64,000 bases of DNA from a bacterium (GTDB lineage Bacteria > Bacillota > Clostridia > Oscillospirales > Ruminococcaceae). Position 1 is the stretch's first letter, and each line of letters begins with the position of its first letter. The DNA is taken from assembly GCA_004561545.1 (NCBI GenBank), contig SFVK01000001.1, forward strand, positions 1 to 64,000. The letters are read 5' to 3'. Shown piece after piece: positions 51,789-61,162 of this stretch. The translations under genes were made by a program, and so were the position numbers. The notes beneath the pieces are model-generated. The model was given only the letters and a program-made list of their open reading frames with translations, did not search any database and was not told the DNA's origin.

Positions 51789-52355
51789 TTAATACTTCTC
51801 GAAATATTCAAACTTCTGCTGAGCAAAGGGCGTATGCTCCTTGTCCTTGGCGCTGGTCTTGTGGGGGCAGCCACAGTCCGGCCACTGCACATTGACGGTG
51901 GGATCATCGTAGGGAATGCCGCCCTCGGCGGTGGGGTCGTAGACATCGGTGCATTTGTAGCAGAATTCCGCCACATCGGACAGCACCAGAAAACCGTGGG
52001 CAAATCCCTCGGGAATATAGAACATCTTTTTGTTCTCCGCAGACAGCGTCACGCCGGTCCATTTGCCAAAGGTGGGGCTGTTGGGACGGCAGTCCACCGC
52101 CACGTCGTACACCTCGCCCAGCGTCACGCGGACCAGCTTGCCCTGGGTATGGTTTTTCTGGAAGTGAAGGCCGCGGAGCACGCCCCTGGAGGAACGGCTC
52201 TCGTTGTCCTGCACAAAGGGATGATCGATGCCGGCGGCGGCAAAGTCATCAATCTGATAGGTTTCCATAAAATAACCGCGGTCATCGCCGAACACGGTGG
52301 GTTCAATGATGACAACGCCGGGAATCTCGGTCTGGATAAAATTGAATTTTCCCAT
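51789..52355 (-). CDS. rfbC: dTDP-4-dehydrorhamnose 3,5-epimerase
   Basis: 188 residues from ATG 52355 (GGAG upstream). RGYFMETY, the catalytic base His in RGLHFQKNHTQGKLVRV, and IPEGFAHGFLVLSD are typical RmlC motifs. It epimerises the keto-sugar intermediate on the way to dTDP-L-rhamnose, implying a rhamnose-containing glycan. rfbA, rfbB and rfbD are not in the window. First gene of the leftward glycan operon. Confidence 0.95.
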   Translation of the reverse strand: MGKFNFIQTEIPGVVIIEPTVFGDDRGYFMETYQIDDFAAAGIDHPFVQDNESRSSRGVLRGLHFQKNHTQGKLVRVTLGEVYDVAVDCRPNSPTFGKWTGVTLSAENKKMFYIPEGFAHGFLVLSDVAEFCYKCTDVYDPTAEGGIPYDDPTVNVQWPDCGCPHKTSAKDKEHTPFAQQKFEYFEKY

Positions 52356-52410
52356 GATATTGTATTCTCCTTTTTCAAAACGCATTCAATGGACATAAAG
52401 TCACAAGTAT

Positions 52411-52439
52411 ATTGTACTCTGTTTGGGAGCATTTCGCAA
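52411..52439 (-). promoter_or_regulatory. Promoter of the glycan operon
   Basis: Minus strand TTGCGA (52439-52434), 17 bp, TACAAT (52416-52411). Confidence 0.8.
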
Positions 52440-52449
52440 GAGGGGCATC

Positions 52450-52478
52450 TTGCAGCCGGTCCACAGATTTGCTACAAT
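52450..52478 (+). promoter_or_regulatory. Promoter of the cyclo-ligase gene
   Basis: TTGCAG (52450-52455), 17 bp, TACAAT (52473-52478). It lies back to back with the glycan-operon promoter, 10 bp between the -35 boxes. Confidence 0.8.
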
Positions 52479-52588
52479 GGAAAAAACATTTCGCGTGCCC
52501 CCGGCGGTCTGAGACCGGAAATTTTTTGCTTTGTTTGTAACACGGAGGGCGTTTTTCCGTCCTTATTGATGAAAGATCGGGTGATCGG

Positions 52589-53149
52589 ATGACCAAGCAG
52601 GAAGCCCGCGCCATCGCCAGAGAACGGCGGCGCAATCTGGACATGACCGCACTGGGGGCCGCCATGGCCGATCAGCTTTTTGCCCTGCCGGCATGGCAGA
52701 AGGCGGACGCCGTGTTTGCCTTTGCCGCCATGAAGGACGAACCGGACACCACCCCCATCCTGCGCCAGGCGCTGGCCGACGGCAAGGCGCTCTGCCTGCC
52801 CCGCTGCCTTCCGGGGGACGGCGGACGGATGGAGCTGATTGCCGTTCACGGCCCGGAGGAGCTGCGCCCCGGGCGGTACGGCATTCTGGAACCCGCCGGG
52901 AAGGAGCGGGCGGTTCCGGGGCCGGGAACCCTGGCGCTGATCCCCTGCCTGGCGGCCGACCGCCTGGGCACACGGCTGGGGCGGGGCGCAGGCTATTATG
53001 ACCGGTTCCTGGCACAGTTCGCCGCCACAGGCGGAACCCGGCTGCTCATCTGCCCCGCCGCCCTGATCTTTACGGACCCGCTGCCCCGGGACCCCTGGGA
53101 CATTCCTTTTGACCGGGGTGAAATTCTGACCGAAAACGGGTTATATTAG
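52589..53149 (+). CDS. 5-formyltetrahydrofolate cyclo-ligase
   Basis: 186 residues. Basic N-terminus KQEARAIARERRR and the ATP/folate loop RLGRGAGYYDRFL are diagnostic. It recovers 5-formyl-THF as methenyl-THF using ATP. The ribosome site is weak. The lipoprotein gene follows 38 bp later. Confidence 0.93.
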   Translation: MTKQEARAIARERRRNLDMTALGAAMADQLFALPAWQKADAVFAFAAMKDEPDTTPILRQALADGKALCLPRCLPGDGGRMELIAVHGPEELRPGRYGILEPAGKERAVPGPGTLALIPCLAADRLGTRLGRGAGYYDRFLAQFAATGGTRLLICPAALIFTDPLPRDPWDIPFDRGEILTENGLY

Positions 53150-53187
53150 GGGTGGACCCCACCAAAACAAGCCGAAGGAGAATTCAC

Positions 53188-53880
53188 ATGAAAAAGTTAT
53201 CGTTTGTTCTTGCTGCCGTTTTGCTTGCTGCATCGCTCGCTGCCTGCGGGCGCAACGCCGCTTCCTCCGGCAGCACCTCCATGTCAGGCTCGTCCAGCTC
53301 CGCTGCGGCGGCGGAGAACGCTCCCTCCCCCGCGCCGGAAAGCGGTGCGGCAGAATCCGGCGCCGAGAGCGGCGCCGGGCAGGCCAATGCGCCTGACGAG
53401 GCGCTTTCCGCCATTGTGGACCAGATCTATGCCAAGGCCCCGGTGGAGCTGATGATGGTGACCACCACCGCCGTGGATCTGACCAGCGAGGACTGGCTGC
53501 GTTACAATGCCGGACTGACCATGGCGGACGCCGGCAAAATTGACAACGCGGTGCTGTCGGAGTCCATGACGGGCAGCCAGGCTTACAGCCTGGTGGTGGT
53601 TCGGGTCAAGGACGCCGCCGAGGCGGACGCCGTTGCCCAGACCATGATCCAGAACGTGGACCCCGCCAAATGGGTCTGCGTGATGGCCGACCAGCAGCAG
53701 TGCAACGTTTACAATGACATTGTGGTGTACTGCATGGCGGACAGCAATCTGGTGGACGTTTCGGCCATCATGAATGCCGCCACCGAGGTGCTGGGCGAAC
53801 CCACGGCAACGCACACCGCGCCGGCGCAGAACCAGACAGAAAATCCGGCACAGAGCCAGACACAGAGTCAGGCGCAGTAA
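53188..53880 (+). CDS. Lipoprotein, possibly DUF4358-like
   Basis: 230 residues from ATG 53188 (AAGGAG upstream). Signal peptide with lipobox SLAACG (Cys near 20), a Ser/Ala/Gly low-complexity linker to about 70, a compact alpha/beta domain (about 75-205), and a Gln/Ser/Thr tail (NQTENPAQSQTQSQAQ). The domain pattern resembles the DUF4358 family of Clostridia, but I am not certain. Surface-exposed; role unknown. Confidence 0.75.
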   Translation: MKKLSFVLAAVLLAASLAACGRNAASSGSTSMSGSSSSAAAAENAPSPAPESGAAESGAESGAGQANAPDEALSAIVDQIYAKAPVELMMVTTTAVDLTSEDWLRYNAGLTMADAGKIDNAVLSESMTGSQAYSLVVVRVKDAAEADAVAQTMIQNVDPAKWVCVMADQQQCNVYNDIVVYCMADSNLVDVSAIMNAATEVLGEPTATHTAPAQNQTENPAQSQTQSQAQ

Positions 53881-53890
53881 CCTCATCAAC

Positions 53891-53936
53891 AAAATCCCGC
53901 CCCCGCGTGGCAGATGTCACACGGGGGCGGGGTTTT
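53891..53936. terminator. Bidirectional terminator, lipoprotein gene / etfA
   Basis: AAAATCCCGCCCCCG, 16-nt loop, CGGGGGCGGGGTTTT. Confidence 0.88.
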
Positions 53937-53954
53937 GTATGGATTCAGGGGAAT

Positions 53955-55061
53955 TTACTGCGCGGCTTTGGCGGCGCGGATCTCCTTGATGAGTTCGGGA
54001 ACAACCTTGTACAGATCGCCCACAATGCCGTAGGTGGCGGCATCAAAGATGGGGGCGCTCTCGTTCTTGTTCACGGCAATGATGGTATCGGAGTCCTGCA
54101 TACCGGCCAGATGCTGGATCGCACCGGAGATGCCCAGGGCCACATAGATGCGGGGATGGACGGTCTTGCCGGTCTGACCAACCTGATGGTCGGTGGACAG
54201 CCAGCCCGCATCGGTGACGGCACGGGAAGCGCCCACGACGCCGCCCAGAACACCGGCCAGCTCCTCGGCCAGGGCGATGCCCTTCTCGGGATCGGAGCTG
54301 ATGCCACGGCCCACCGAGACAACCACATCGGCGCCGATGAGGTCAACCATCTTCTTGGCGCTCTTCTTGATATCCAGAATCTTCACATGGATATCCTCAG
54401 CGGTCAGGGCGGGGGTAATCTTCTCCACAACAACCTTCTCCATGCCGGCCTCGTCGAAGGGCTGGGTCTGCATGACGCCGGGACGCACGGTGGACATCTG
54501 CGGGCGGAAGCGCGGGCAGATGATGGTGGCCATCAGGTGGCCGCCGAAGGCGGGACGGGTCATCTTGAGGTTGGTGTTCTCCTCAAACTTGGTGTTGTCC
54601 ACATCGATGGTGGAGGTGGTGCGCAGGAACTCCTTGTACTTCTCCACATCCACATCCAGATGGGTGCAGTCGGCGGTCAGGCCGGTGTGCAGGCGGGCGG
54701 CGCAGCGGGGACCCAGGTCACGGCCCAGGTTGGTGGCGCCGATCAGAACGATCTCGGGCTTTTTCTCCTGCACCAGGTCGCACAGGACCTTGGCGTAGCC
54801 GTCGGTGGTGTAATCCTTGAGCAGAGGGCTGTCGATGTAGTAGACACGGTCGGCGCCATAGCCGCCCAGAGCCTTGATGTACTGATCGTTGAGCTCGCTG
54901 CCCATCACCACGCCGCACAGCTCGACGCCCAGATCGTTGGCCAGTTTGCGGCCCTCGCTGAGCAGCTGGTAGCTGATGGTCTGGATCATGCCCTCACGCT
55001 GTTCACAAAAGACCCACACGCCCTTGAAGGCGGCGGTGTCCATCGCATTGTATTCAGCCAT
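53955..55061 (-). CDS. etfA: Electron transfer flavoprotein, alpha subunit
   Basis: 368 residues from ATG 55061 (GAGGAGAG upstream; ATG 55082 is also in frame). The C-terminal FAD domain contains VGRGISSDPEKGI, GASRAVTDAGW, HQVGQTGKTVHPRIYVALGI (quoted in part) and IAVNKNESAPIF. With EtfB it shuttles electrons to or from Bcd. In butyrate producers the Bcd-EtfAB complex bifurcates electrons from NADH to crotonyl-CoA and ferredoxin. Last gene of the operon. Confidence 0.96.
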   Translation of the reverse strand: MAEYNAMDTAAFKGVWVFCEQREGMIQTISYQLLSEGRKLANDLGVELCGVVMGSELNDQYIKALGGYGADRVYYIDSPLLKDYTTDGYAKVLCDLVQEKKPEIVLIGATNLGRDLGPRCAARLHTGLTADCTHLDVDVEKYKEFLRTTSTIDVDNTKFEENTNLKMTRPAFGGHLMATIICPRFRPQMSTVRPGVMQTQPFDEAGMEKVVVEKITPALTAEDIHVKILDIKKSAKKMVDLIGADVVVSVGRGISSDPEKGIALAEELAGVLGGVVGASRAVTDAGWLSTDHQVGQTGKTVHPRIYVALGISGAIQHLAGMQDSDTIIAVNKNESAPIFDAATYGIVGDLYKVVPELIKEIRAAKAAQ

Positions 55062-55078
55062 TGTACTTCTCTCCTCTC

Positions 55079-55864
55079 TCAAATCAGGTGCTTGTCGTTC
55101 AGGATTCCGACCAGCTGGCTGGCACTCTCCACCATCTGGCCCGCGCCCTTGACCGGGGGAGCAAAAGACTTGTAGACGTTCGTCGGGGAACCCTTCAGGC
55201 CGATGGTGTCGGTCTCGATGAGGGGATCATCCTTCAGGGCATTGTAATCAAAGACTTCGATGGGCTTGTCATAGCACGCAAAGACACCGGAGACGCTCAT
55301 GTAGCGCGGGGTGTTCAGCTCCTTGATGCAGGTCAGCAGGCAGGGGGTCTGAACCGCGATTTCCATATAGCCATCCTCCAGCTGACGCTTGACCACCAGC
55401 TGGTTGCCGTTCTTCTTGATCTCGGTCACATAGGTCACCTGGGGCAGATGGAGCTTCTCGGCGATCTGGGGGCCAACCTGGGCGGTATCGCCGTCGATGG
55501 CCTGACGGCCGCAGAAAACGATATCATCGGGACCAACGCCGATCTTGTTGACGGCGGCGGCCAGAATCTGGGAGGTGGCGAAGGTATCGGAGCCGCCGAA
55601 CTCACGGCCGGACACCAGCACGCCGCGGTCAGCACCGCGGGCGATCAGCTCGCGGAGCATCCCCTCGGCCGGCGGCGGGCCCATGGTGACGACAACGACC
55701 TCGCAGCCGGTCTCGTCTTTGAGCTGCAGAGCGGCTTCGACGGCGTTCAGGTCATCGGGGTTGGTGATGGTGGCCATGGCGGCACGGTCCATGGTGCCGT
55801 CGGCCTTGACCGCAACTTTGCCCTGCGTATCGGGAACCTGTTTGACACAAACAATTGCTTTCAT
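55079..55864 (-). CDS. etfB: Electron transfer flavoprotein, beta subunit
   Basis: 261 residues. MKAIVCVKQVPDTQGKV, VVVTMGPPPAEGML and FCGRQAIDGDTAQVGP are typical of the bifurcating-type EtfB, which binds the second FAD. It lies between bcd and etfA with 16-17 bp spacers. Confidence 0.97.
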   Translation of the reverse strand: MKAIVCVKQVPDTQGKVAVKADGTMDRAAMATITNPDDLNAVEAALQLKDETGCEVVVVTMGPPPAEGMLRELIARGADRGVLVSGREFGGSDTFATSQILAAAVNKIGVGPDDIVFCGRQAIDGDTAQVGPQIAEKLHLPQVTYVTEIKKNGNQLVVKRQLEDGYMEIAVQTPCLLTCIKELNTPRYMSVSGVFACYDKPIEVFDYNALKDDPLIETDTIGLKGSPTNVYKSFAPPVKGAGQMVESASQLVGILNDKHLI

Positions 55865-55880
55865 TGTACGTCTTGCCTCC

Positions 55881-57050
55881 TTACTTCAGCAGCGCGCCGG
55901 AGATGACCATCATCTGGACCTCGCTGGTGCCCTCATAGATCTCGGTGATCTTGGCATCGCGCATCATCCGCTCGATGGGGTAGTCACGGGTGTAGCCGTA
56001 ACCGCCGAACAGCTGCAGGCAGCGGCGGGTCACGTCGCTGGCGGTGCGGGCGGCAACCAGCTTGGCCTCGGCGGCCTCAACGCTGTAACGGCCCTTGGCG
56101 CCGTTCATGATGGACTGCTTTTTGAGAGCGGCGTTGTAAACCAGGAACTTGGCGGCATCCACACGGGCCTTCATCTCGGCCAGCTCGAACTGGGTGTTCT
56201 GGAAGGCGGAAATGGAACGGCCAAACTGCTTGCGCTCCTTGACATAGGCAACCGTCTCGTCGATGGCGCCCTCGGCGATGCCCAGAGCCTGGGCGGCAAT
56301 GCCGATACGGCCGCCGTCCAGCGTGGCCATGGCCAGCTGGAAGCCCTTGCCGCGCACGCCCAGCATACGGTCCTTGGGGATGGTGCAGTCCTCCATAATC
56401 AGCTCGCAGGTGGAGGAGCCGCGGATGCCCATCTTATCCTCGGGCTTGCCGACCTTGAAGCCGGGGTCGGTGCGCTCGACGATGAAGGCGGAGCAGAGCT
56501 TCTGCTTGCGGCCGCGCTTGTCGGTAACCACGTCGGTGACGGCGATGATGATGAACACATCGGCATAGCCGGCGTTGGTGATGAAGATCTTGGAGCCGTT
56601 GAGCACCCAGTTGTCGCCCACTTCCTTGGCAACGGTCTGCTGGCCCTGGGCATCGGTGCCGGCGCCGGGCTCGGTCAGACCGAAGGCGCCCAGCCACTGG
56701 CCGCTGCACAGCTTGGGCAGATACTTGGCCTTCTGCTCGGCCGTGCCGTTCTCATAGATGGGGGCCGCACACAGGCTGGTATGAGCGGACAGGATGACAC
56801 CGGTGGTGCCGCAGACCTTGCTCATCTCTTCCACTGCCATGACATAGCTCAGCACATCGCCGCCGGCGCCGCCGACCTCCTTGGGGAAGTAGATGCCCAT
56901 CATCCCCAGTTTGCCCATCTTCTCGACGGTCTCCTTGGGGAAATATTCCTCAGCGTCCACCTTCTTGGCCAGGGGCTTGACTTCGTTTTCAGCAAATTCC
57001 TTGTACATTTTCTGTACCATTGCTTGCTGCTTGGACAGGGTAAAATCCAT
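55881..57050 (-). CDS. bcd: Butyryl-CoA dehydrogenase
   Basis: 389 residues. Acyl-CoA dehydrogenase fold with FGLTEPGAGTDAQ, the FAD motif FGGYGYTRDYPIERMMRDAK (quoted in part) and the catalytic Glu in IYEGTSEVQ. It reduces crotonyl-CoA to butyryl-CoA, coupled through EtfAB. The order hbd-bcd-etfB-etfA on one strand supports this assignment over beta-oxidation enzymes. Confidence 0.96.
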   Translation of the reverse strand: MDFTLSKQQAMVQKMYKEFAENEVKPLAKKVDAEEYFPKETVEKMGKLGMMGIYFPKEVGGAGGDVLSYVMAVEEMSKVCGTTGVILSAHTSLCAAPIYENGTAEQKAKYLPKLCSGQWLGAFGLTEPGAGTDAQGQQTVAKEVGDNWVLNGSKIFITNAGYADVFIIIAVTDVVTDKRGRKQKLCSAFIVERTDPGFKVGKPEDKMGIRGSSTCELIMEDCTIPKDRMLGVRGKGFQLAMATLDGGRIGIAAQALGIAEGAIDETVAYVKERKQFGRSISAFQNTQFELAEMKARVDAAKFLVYNAALKKQSIMNGAKGRYSVEAAEAKLVAARTASDVTRRCLQLFGGYGYTRDYPIERMMRDAKITEIYEGTSEVQMMVISGALLK

Positions 57051-57077
57051 AACGATTATCCTCCTTATTCAACAAAT

Positions 57078-57106
57078 CACTCCTGACGGCGCCGTACACC
57101 GTCAGG
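57078..57106. repeat. 10-bp perfect inverted repeat between hbd and bcd
   Basis: CTCCTGACGG, 9-nt spacer, CCGTCAGGAG. There is no T tract on either side, so it is not a terminator. It may be an mRNA-stability or processing hairpin within the operon. Confidence 0.55.
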
Positions 57107-57124
57107 AGGAATGTTAAGATGGGT

Positions 57125-57997
57125 TTACAGCGCGTCCACCGGGGTCTTGGTGCGGTCGGCGTTGTAGACATAGAAGCCCTTGCCGGTCTTGCAGCCCAGG
57201 TTGCCGCCGCGGACCATCTTGCGGAGCAGCGGGCAGGCACGGTATTTGCTGTCGCCGGTCTCCTTGTAGAGCACGTCCATGATGGCCAGGCAGATGTCCA
57301 GGCCAATGAAGTCGCCCAGCTCCAGGGGGCCCATGGGATGGTTGGCGCCCAGCTTCATGGCAGTGTCAATGCCGGCGATATCGGAGACACCCTCCATCTT
57401 GATGAAGGCAGCCTCGTTGATCATGGGGATCAGGATGCGGTTGACCACGAAACCGGCGGCCTCGTTGACCTGAACGGGCTCCTTGCCGATCTCCACGCTG
57501 ATCTTGTTGATGGCGTCGACGGTCTCGGCGGGGGTGTTGCAGCCGGCGATGACCTCGATGAGCTTCATGCGGTCAGCGGGGTTGAAGAAGTGCATACCGA
57601 TGAGAGGACGGCCCAGCCCCTTGCCGATCTCGGTGATGGACAGGGAGGAGGTGTTGGAGGCAAAGATGCACTCCGGCTTGCAGATTTTGTCCAGCTCGCC
57701 AAAGGTGGTCTGCTTGACCTTCATATCCTCAAAGGCAGCCTCAACGATGAGGTCGCAGTCCGCGCACAGATCCTCTTTCAGGCCCGTAGTGATGGAAGCC
57801 ATGCGGCGGTCCACCTCGGCCTGATCCAGCTTGCCCTTGGCAACCAGCTTGGAATAGCCGGCCTCGATCTTGGCCTTGCCCTTATCGGCCCACTCCTGCT
57901 TGATATCACACAGCGCGACGGTATAACCGGGGGTCTGCACAAACGCCTTCGCAATGCCCTGGCCCATGGTGCCAGCGCCAATCACGCCAACTTTCAT
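57125..57997 (-). CDS. hbd: 3-hydroxybutyryl-CoA dehydrogenase
   Basis: 290 residues. Rossmann motif GVIGAGTMGQGIA at the N-terminus; catalytic His in GMHFFNPADRMKLIEV; NP and PMGPLELGDFIGLD in the C-terminal domain. It reduces acetoacetyl-CoA to 3-hydroxybutyryl-CoA with NAD(P)H. A 100-bp gap to crt holds an A/T-rich imperfect hairpin (58031-58078) but no gene. Confidence 0.97.
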   Translation of the reverse strand: MKVGVIGAGTMGQGIAKAFVQTPGYTVALCDIKQEWADKGKAKIEAGYSKLVAKGKLDQAEVDRRMASITTGLKEDLCADCDLIVEAAFEDMKVKQTTFGELDKICKPECIFASNTSSLSITEIGKGLGRPLIGMHFFNPADRMKLIEVIAGCNTPAETVDAINKISVEIGKEPVQVNEAAGFVVNRILIPMINEAAFIKMEGVSDIAGIDTAMKLGANHPMGPLELGDFIGLDICLAIMDVLYKETGDSKYRACPLLRKMVRGGNLGCKTGKGFYVYNADRTKTPVDAL

Positions 57998-58098
57998 TGT
58001 AATTTCCTCCTTGATGTATAATGAAGAGTGAAGAAAGAAAAATTTTTTCGGGTGGCCCTGCCGCCTGATTCTTTCTTTTTAACGGTGTCTTTCCCGGA

Positions 58099-58884
58099 TC
58101 AGTTATTGGTAAACACCGGCTTGGGTTTGGGTTTCTCGCGGCTCAGGAAGCACTGCATCCCTTCCACCTGGTCGTGGGTCTCAAAGCAGTCGCCAAAGAG
58201 CTTTTCCTCCACCACAACGGCCTCCTCAATGGGCTTGCTGATGCCCTCATTGATGGCTTTCTTGCAGTTGCGGACCGCGATGGGCGCGTTTTTGGCAATC
58301 TTGTTGGCCAGCTTGAGGGCGTTTTCCATCAGCTCTTCCTGGGGATAAACCGCGTTCACCAGGCCGATGCGCAGGGCCTCGTCCGCCTTGATGTTCAGCG
58401 CGGAGTAGACCATCTGCTTGGCCATGCCCATGCCCACCAGACGGGCCAGGCGCTGGGTGCCGCCGAAGCCGGGGGTGATGCCCAGGCCCACTTCGGGCTG
58501 GCCAAAGACGGCGTTCTCGGAGCAGATGCGGATATCGCAGCTCATGGCCAGCTCGTTGCCGCCGCCCAGGGCAAAGCCGTTGACGGCCGCGATGACGGGC
58601 AGCGGGAAGCTCTCGATCATCAGAAAAACATCGTTGCCCAGCTTGCCGAACGCCTCGCCCTCGGCCTTGGTCATGGTGGACATGGAGCCGATGTCGGCGC
58701 CCGCCACAAAGCTCTTGTCCCCCGCGCCGGTCAGGACAACACAGCGCACGGTGTTCTGGTCAATGGCCTCGAAGGCGGCCTTCAGATCGGCCAGGACCTC
58801 GGGGTTCAGCGCGTTCAGGGCTTTGGGGCGGTCAATGGTGACAACAGCCACAGCGCCCTGGACTTCAGTTGTTACAAAGGACAT
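58099..58884 (-). CDS. crt: 3-hydroxybutyryl-CoA dehydratase (crotonase)
   Basis: 261 residues. Oxyanion-hole segments AGADIGSM and GFALGGGNELAMSCD (containing the first catalytic Glu), then EVGLGITPGFGGTQRL. It dehydrates 3-hydroxybutyryl-CoA to crotonyl-CoA. It lies between thl and hbd in pathway order. Confidence 0.96.
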   Translation of the reverse strand: MSFVTTEVQGAVAVVTIDRPKALNALNPEVLADLKAAFEAIDQNTVRCVVLTGAGDKSFVAGADIGSMSTMTKAEGEAFGKLGNDVFLMIESFPLPVIAAVNGFALGGGNELAMSCDIRICSENAVFGQPEVGLGITPGFGGTQRLARLVGMGMAKQMVYSALNIKADEALRIGLVNAVYPQEELMENALKLANKIAKNAPIAVRNCKKAINEGISKPIEEAVVVEEKLFGDCFETHDQVEGMQCFLSREKPKPKPVFTNN

Positions 58885-58902
58885 TTTCTCGCCTCCGTCT
58901 GA

Positions 58903-60108
58903 TTACATTTCCACGATGGTGGCGCAGCCCATGCCGCCGCCGATGCACAGAGTGGCCAGGCCCTTGTGAGCGCCGCGATGCTTCATGGCGTAGAGCAGGG
59001 TGACCAGGATGCGGGCGCCGGAAGCGCCGACGGGATGGCCCAGCGCAATGGCGCCGCCGTTGACGTTCAGTTTGGCCTTGTCAAAGCCCAGAGCCTCGCC
59101 CACAGCCAGAGACTGGGCGGCAAAAGCCTCGTTGGCCTCGATGAGGTCCATATCGGCCACGGTCAGACCGGTCTTGGCCATGACCTTCTTGGTGGCGGCG
59201 ATGGGGCCAAGGCCCATGACCTCGGGCTCAACACCGGCCAGCGCGCCGCCGACCCAGGTGGCCAGCGGGGTGATGCCCAGCTCCTTGGCCTTGTCCTCGC
59301 TCATGATGACGAGGGCCGCGGCGCCGTCGTTGATGCCGGAGGAGTTGCCGGCGGTCACAATGCCGTCAGGACGCTTGAAAGCAGGCTTCAGCTTGCCCAG
59401 AACCTCCATGGAGGACATACGGGGGCCTTCATCGGTATCAAAGACGATGTCGCCCTTCTTGGTCTTGATGGTGACGGGAACGATCTCGTCCTTGAAAGCG
59501 CCGGACTTGATGGCGGCATCGGCCTTCGCCTGGCTGTTATAGCTGAACTCATCCAGCATTTCGCGGGTGATGGGGCTGTAACCGTACTTCTTCTGATAAG
59601 TCTCGTTGGTGCAGACGTTCTCGGCGGTCATGCCCATATGCATGTTGAAGCCGGTGGCATCCCACAGGGCGTCGTTGACCATGGTATCCACGATCTTGTT
59701 GTCATTCATACGATAGCCATAACGGGCGTTCTTCAGGGCGTAGGGAGCCATATCCATGTTCTCCATGCCGCCGGCAACCACGATGTCCGCATCGCCGGCC
59801 TCGATCATCTGGGCGGCCATGTTGACGCAGTTCAGGCCGGAGCCGCAAACCACGTTGACGGTGACGGCGGGGGTCTCGATGGGCAGACCGGCCTTCAGGG
59901 AAGCCTGACGGGCAACGTTCTGGCCCAGACCGGCCTGGATGACGCAGCCCATGTAGACATGGTCAACCTGCTCGGGCTTGACACCGGCGCGGTTCAGGGC
60001 TTCCTTGATGACGATGGAGCCCAGATCAACGGCGGGGGTGTCCTTGAGGGTGCCGCCGAACTTGCCGATGGCAGTACGGCAGGCGGATGCGATCACGATC
60101 TTTTTCAT
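58903..60108 (-). CDS. thl: Acetyl-CoA acetyltransferase (thiolase)
   Basis: 401 residues. Nucleophile Cys88 in NVVCGSGLN; His in [11 protein letters not shown]; second Cys in [10 protein letters not shown]. It condenses two acetyl-CoA to acetoacetyl-CoA, the entry step of butyrate synthesis. It follows coaD by 83 bp. Confidence 0.97.
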   Translation of the reverse strand: MKKIVIASACRTAIGKFGGTLKDTPAVDLGSIVIKEALNRAGVKPEQVDHVYMGCVIQAGLGQNVARQASLKAGLPIETPAVTVNVVCGSGLNCVNMAAQMIEAGDADIVVAGGMENMDMAPYALKNARYGYRMNDNKIVDTMVNDALWDATGFNMHMGMTAENVCTNETYQKKYGYSPITREMLDEFSYNSQAKADAAIKSGAFKDEIVPVTIKTKKGDIVFDTDEGPRMSSMEVLGKLKPAFKRPDGIVTAGNSSGINDGAAALVIMSEDKAKELGITPLATWVGGALAGVEPEVMGLGPIAATKKVMAKTGLTVADMDLIEANEAFAAQSLAVGEALGFDKAKLNVNGGAIALGHPVGASGARILVTLLYAMKHRGAHKGLATLCIGGGMGCATIVEM

Positions 60109-60191
60109 TACAAACAGCCTCCTAAAAAAATATTTCAGTTGTTTTTGGATATCGACAGTTATCTTTCAGGCCGCAGAGGGCCGGAAAACCT

Positions 60192-60680
60192 TCAGGCTTT
60201 GCCTTCCTCAATCTTTTTTTTGAGGGCGGCTTCCACATTGGGCGTAACGAACTTGGAAACGTCGTGGCGGTAATGGGCGGCTTCCCGCACAATGGTGGAG
60301 GAAAGGTAGCTCCATTTGATGGAGGTAGCCAGGAACACCGTCTCGATGCCCGGCATCAGCGCATGGTTGGTGTGGGCTAGTTGGATCTCATCCTCAAAGT
60401 CCGTGACAGCCCGCAGCCCCCGCACCATCACGGTGGCGTGATTCTTTTTGGCAAAGTTCACGGTCAGGCCGTCAAAGCCCATCACCTCGACGTTGGGGAA
60501 ATCCGCGCAGCATTCTTTGAGCATCTGGACCCGCTCCTCCACCGTAAACAACGGCGTCTTGGCGCTGTTGTTGAGCACCGCGACGATGAGCCGGTCAAAC
60601 ATTTTGGAACTGCGCTTGATGATATCCAGATGACCGCGGGTAACCGGGTCAAAGCTGCCGGGGTACATGGCTGTGGGCAT
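60192..60680 (-). CDS. coaD: Phosphopantetheine adenylyltransferase
   Basis: 162 residues. [16 protein letters not shown] (HxGH-type nucleotidyltransferase site) and [11 protein letters not shown] are typical. It makes dephospho-CoA. As first gene in front of the butyrate operon it links CoA supply to CoA-ester metabolism; whether thl also has its own promoter is not clear. Confidence 0.96.
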   Translation of the reverse strand: MPTAMYPGSFDPVTRGHLDIIKRSSKMFDRLIVAVLNNSAKTPLFTVEERVQMLKECCADFPNVEVMGFDGLTVNFAKKNHATVMVRGLRAVTDFEDEIQLAHTNHALMPGIETVFLATSIKWSYLSSTIVREAAHYRHDVSKFVTPNVEAALKKKIEEGKA

Positions 60681-60870
60681 TTTCGTTTCCTTCCTGTCTT
60701 GGAATCCGGTCCATCCATATCTCTGTTAAAAATCTAACAGGGTCGGGTGGAAAGAAAAGCATCCGCCGCGGCGCGGTTTTGGAGAAAAGGCGGCTGCCCG
60801 CCCCGCCAGGGACCGGTCTTCTGGTTGGGATGCTCAGGGAAGGATCTTCCCTTCCTCACGGTATAATATA

Positions 60871-60899
60871 GTTTTACTCTGTTGTTAAGCTTTTGTCAA
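60871..60899 (-). promoter_or_regulatory. Promoter of coaD/butyrate operon with Rex-like operator
   Basis: Minus strand TTGACA (60899-60894), 17 bp, TAAAAC (60876-60871). The 18-bp TTGACAAAAGCTTAACAA (60899-60882) starts on the -35 and matches the clostridial Rex consensus TTGTTAA-N4-TTAACAA at 12 of 14 positions. Rex represses fermentative genes when NADH is low. The remaining leader (60681-60870) shows no gene. Confidence 0.65.
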
Positions 60900-61005
60900 T
60901 TGATGATTTATGAAAAATCCAACAAATTTTTATGGCTCAATTCGTGGGAATGTACAAAATGCGTCCGGTTATGGAATTTTGACGCAAAAAATGCACCTTG
61001 CCCCG

Positions 61006-61033
61006 TTGACAAGACGAAAGATAATGTTAAAAT
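61006..61033 (+). promoter_or_regulatory. Promoter of the CoA-transferase gene
   Basis: TTGACA (61006-61011), 16 bp, TAAAAT (61028-61033), in an A+T-rich divergent region. Confidence 0.75.
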
Positions 61034-61066
61034 AATATCAATAAAAGGCCATTTTGTATCATTTTT

Positions 61067-61082
61067 TGTCGATGCATCGACA
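61067..61082. promoter_or_regulatory. Perfect 16-bp palindrome in the CoA-transferase leader
   Basis: TGTCGATGCATCGACA, a gap-free palindrome about 30 nt downstream of the expected transcription start and 80 nt before the ATG. Likely a repressor operator; no T tract follows. Confidence 0.55.
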
Positions 61083-61162
61083 TCGTTGCGTATTTTGCCT
61101 TTTTGTTTGCATACATTCCCCTACCTATTAGTTATATATAAAGAGCAAAGGAGTTGTTTGTT

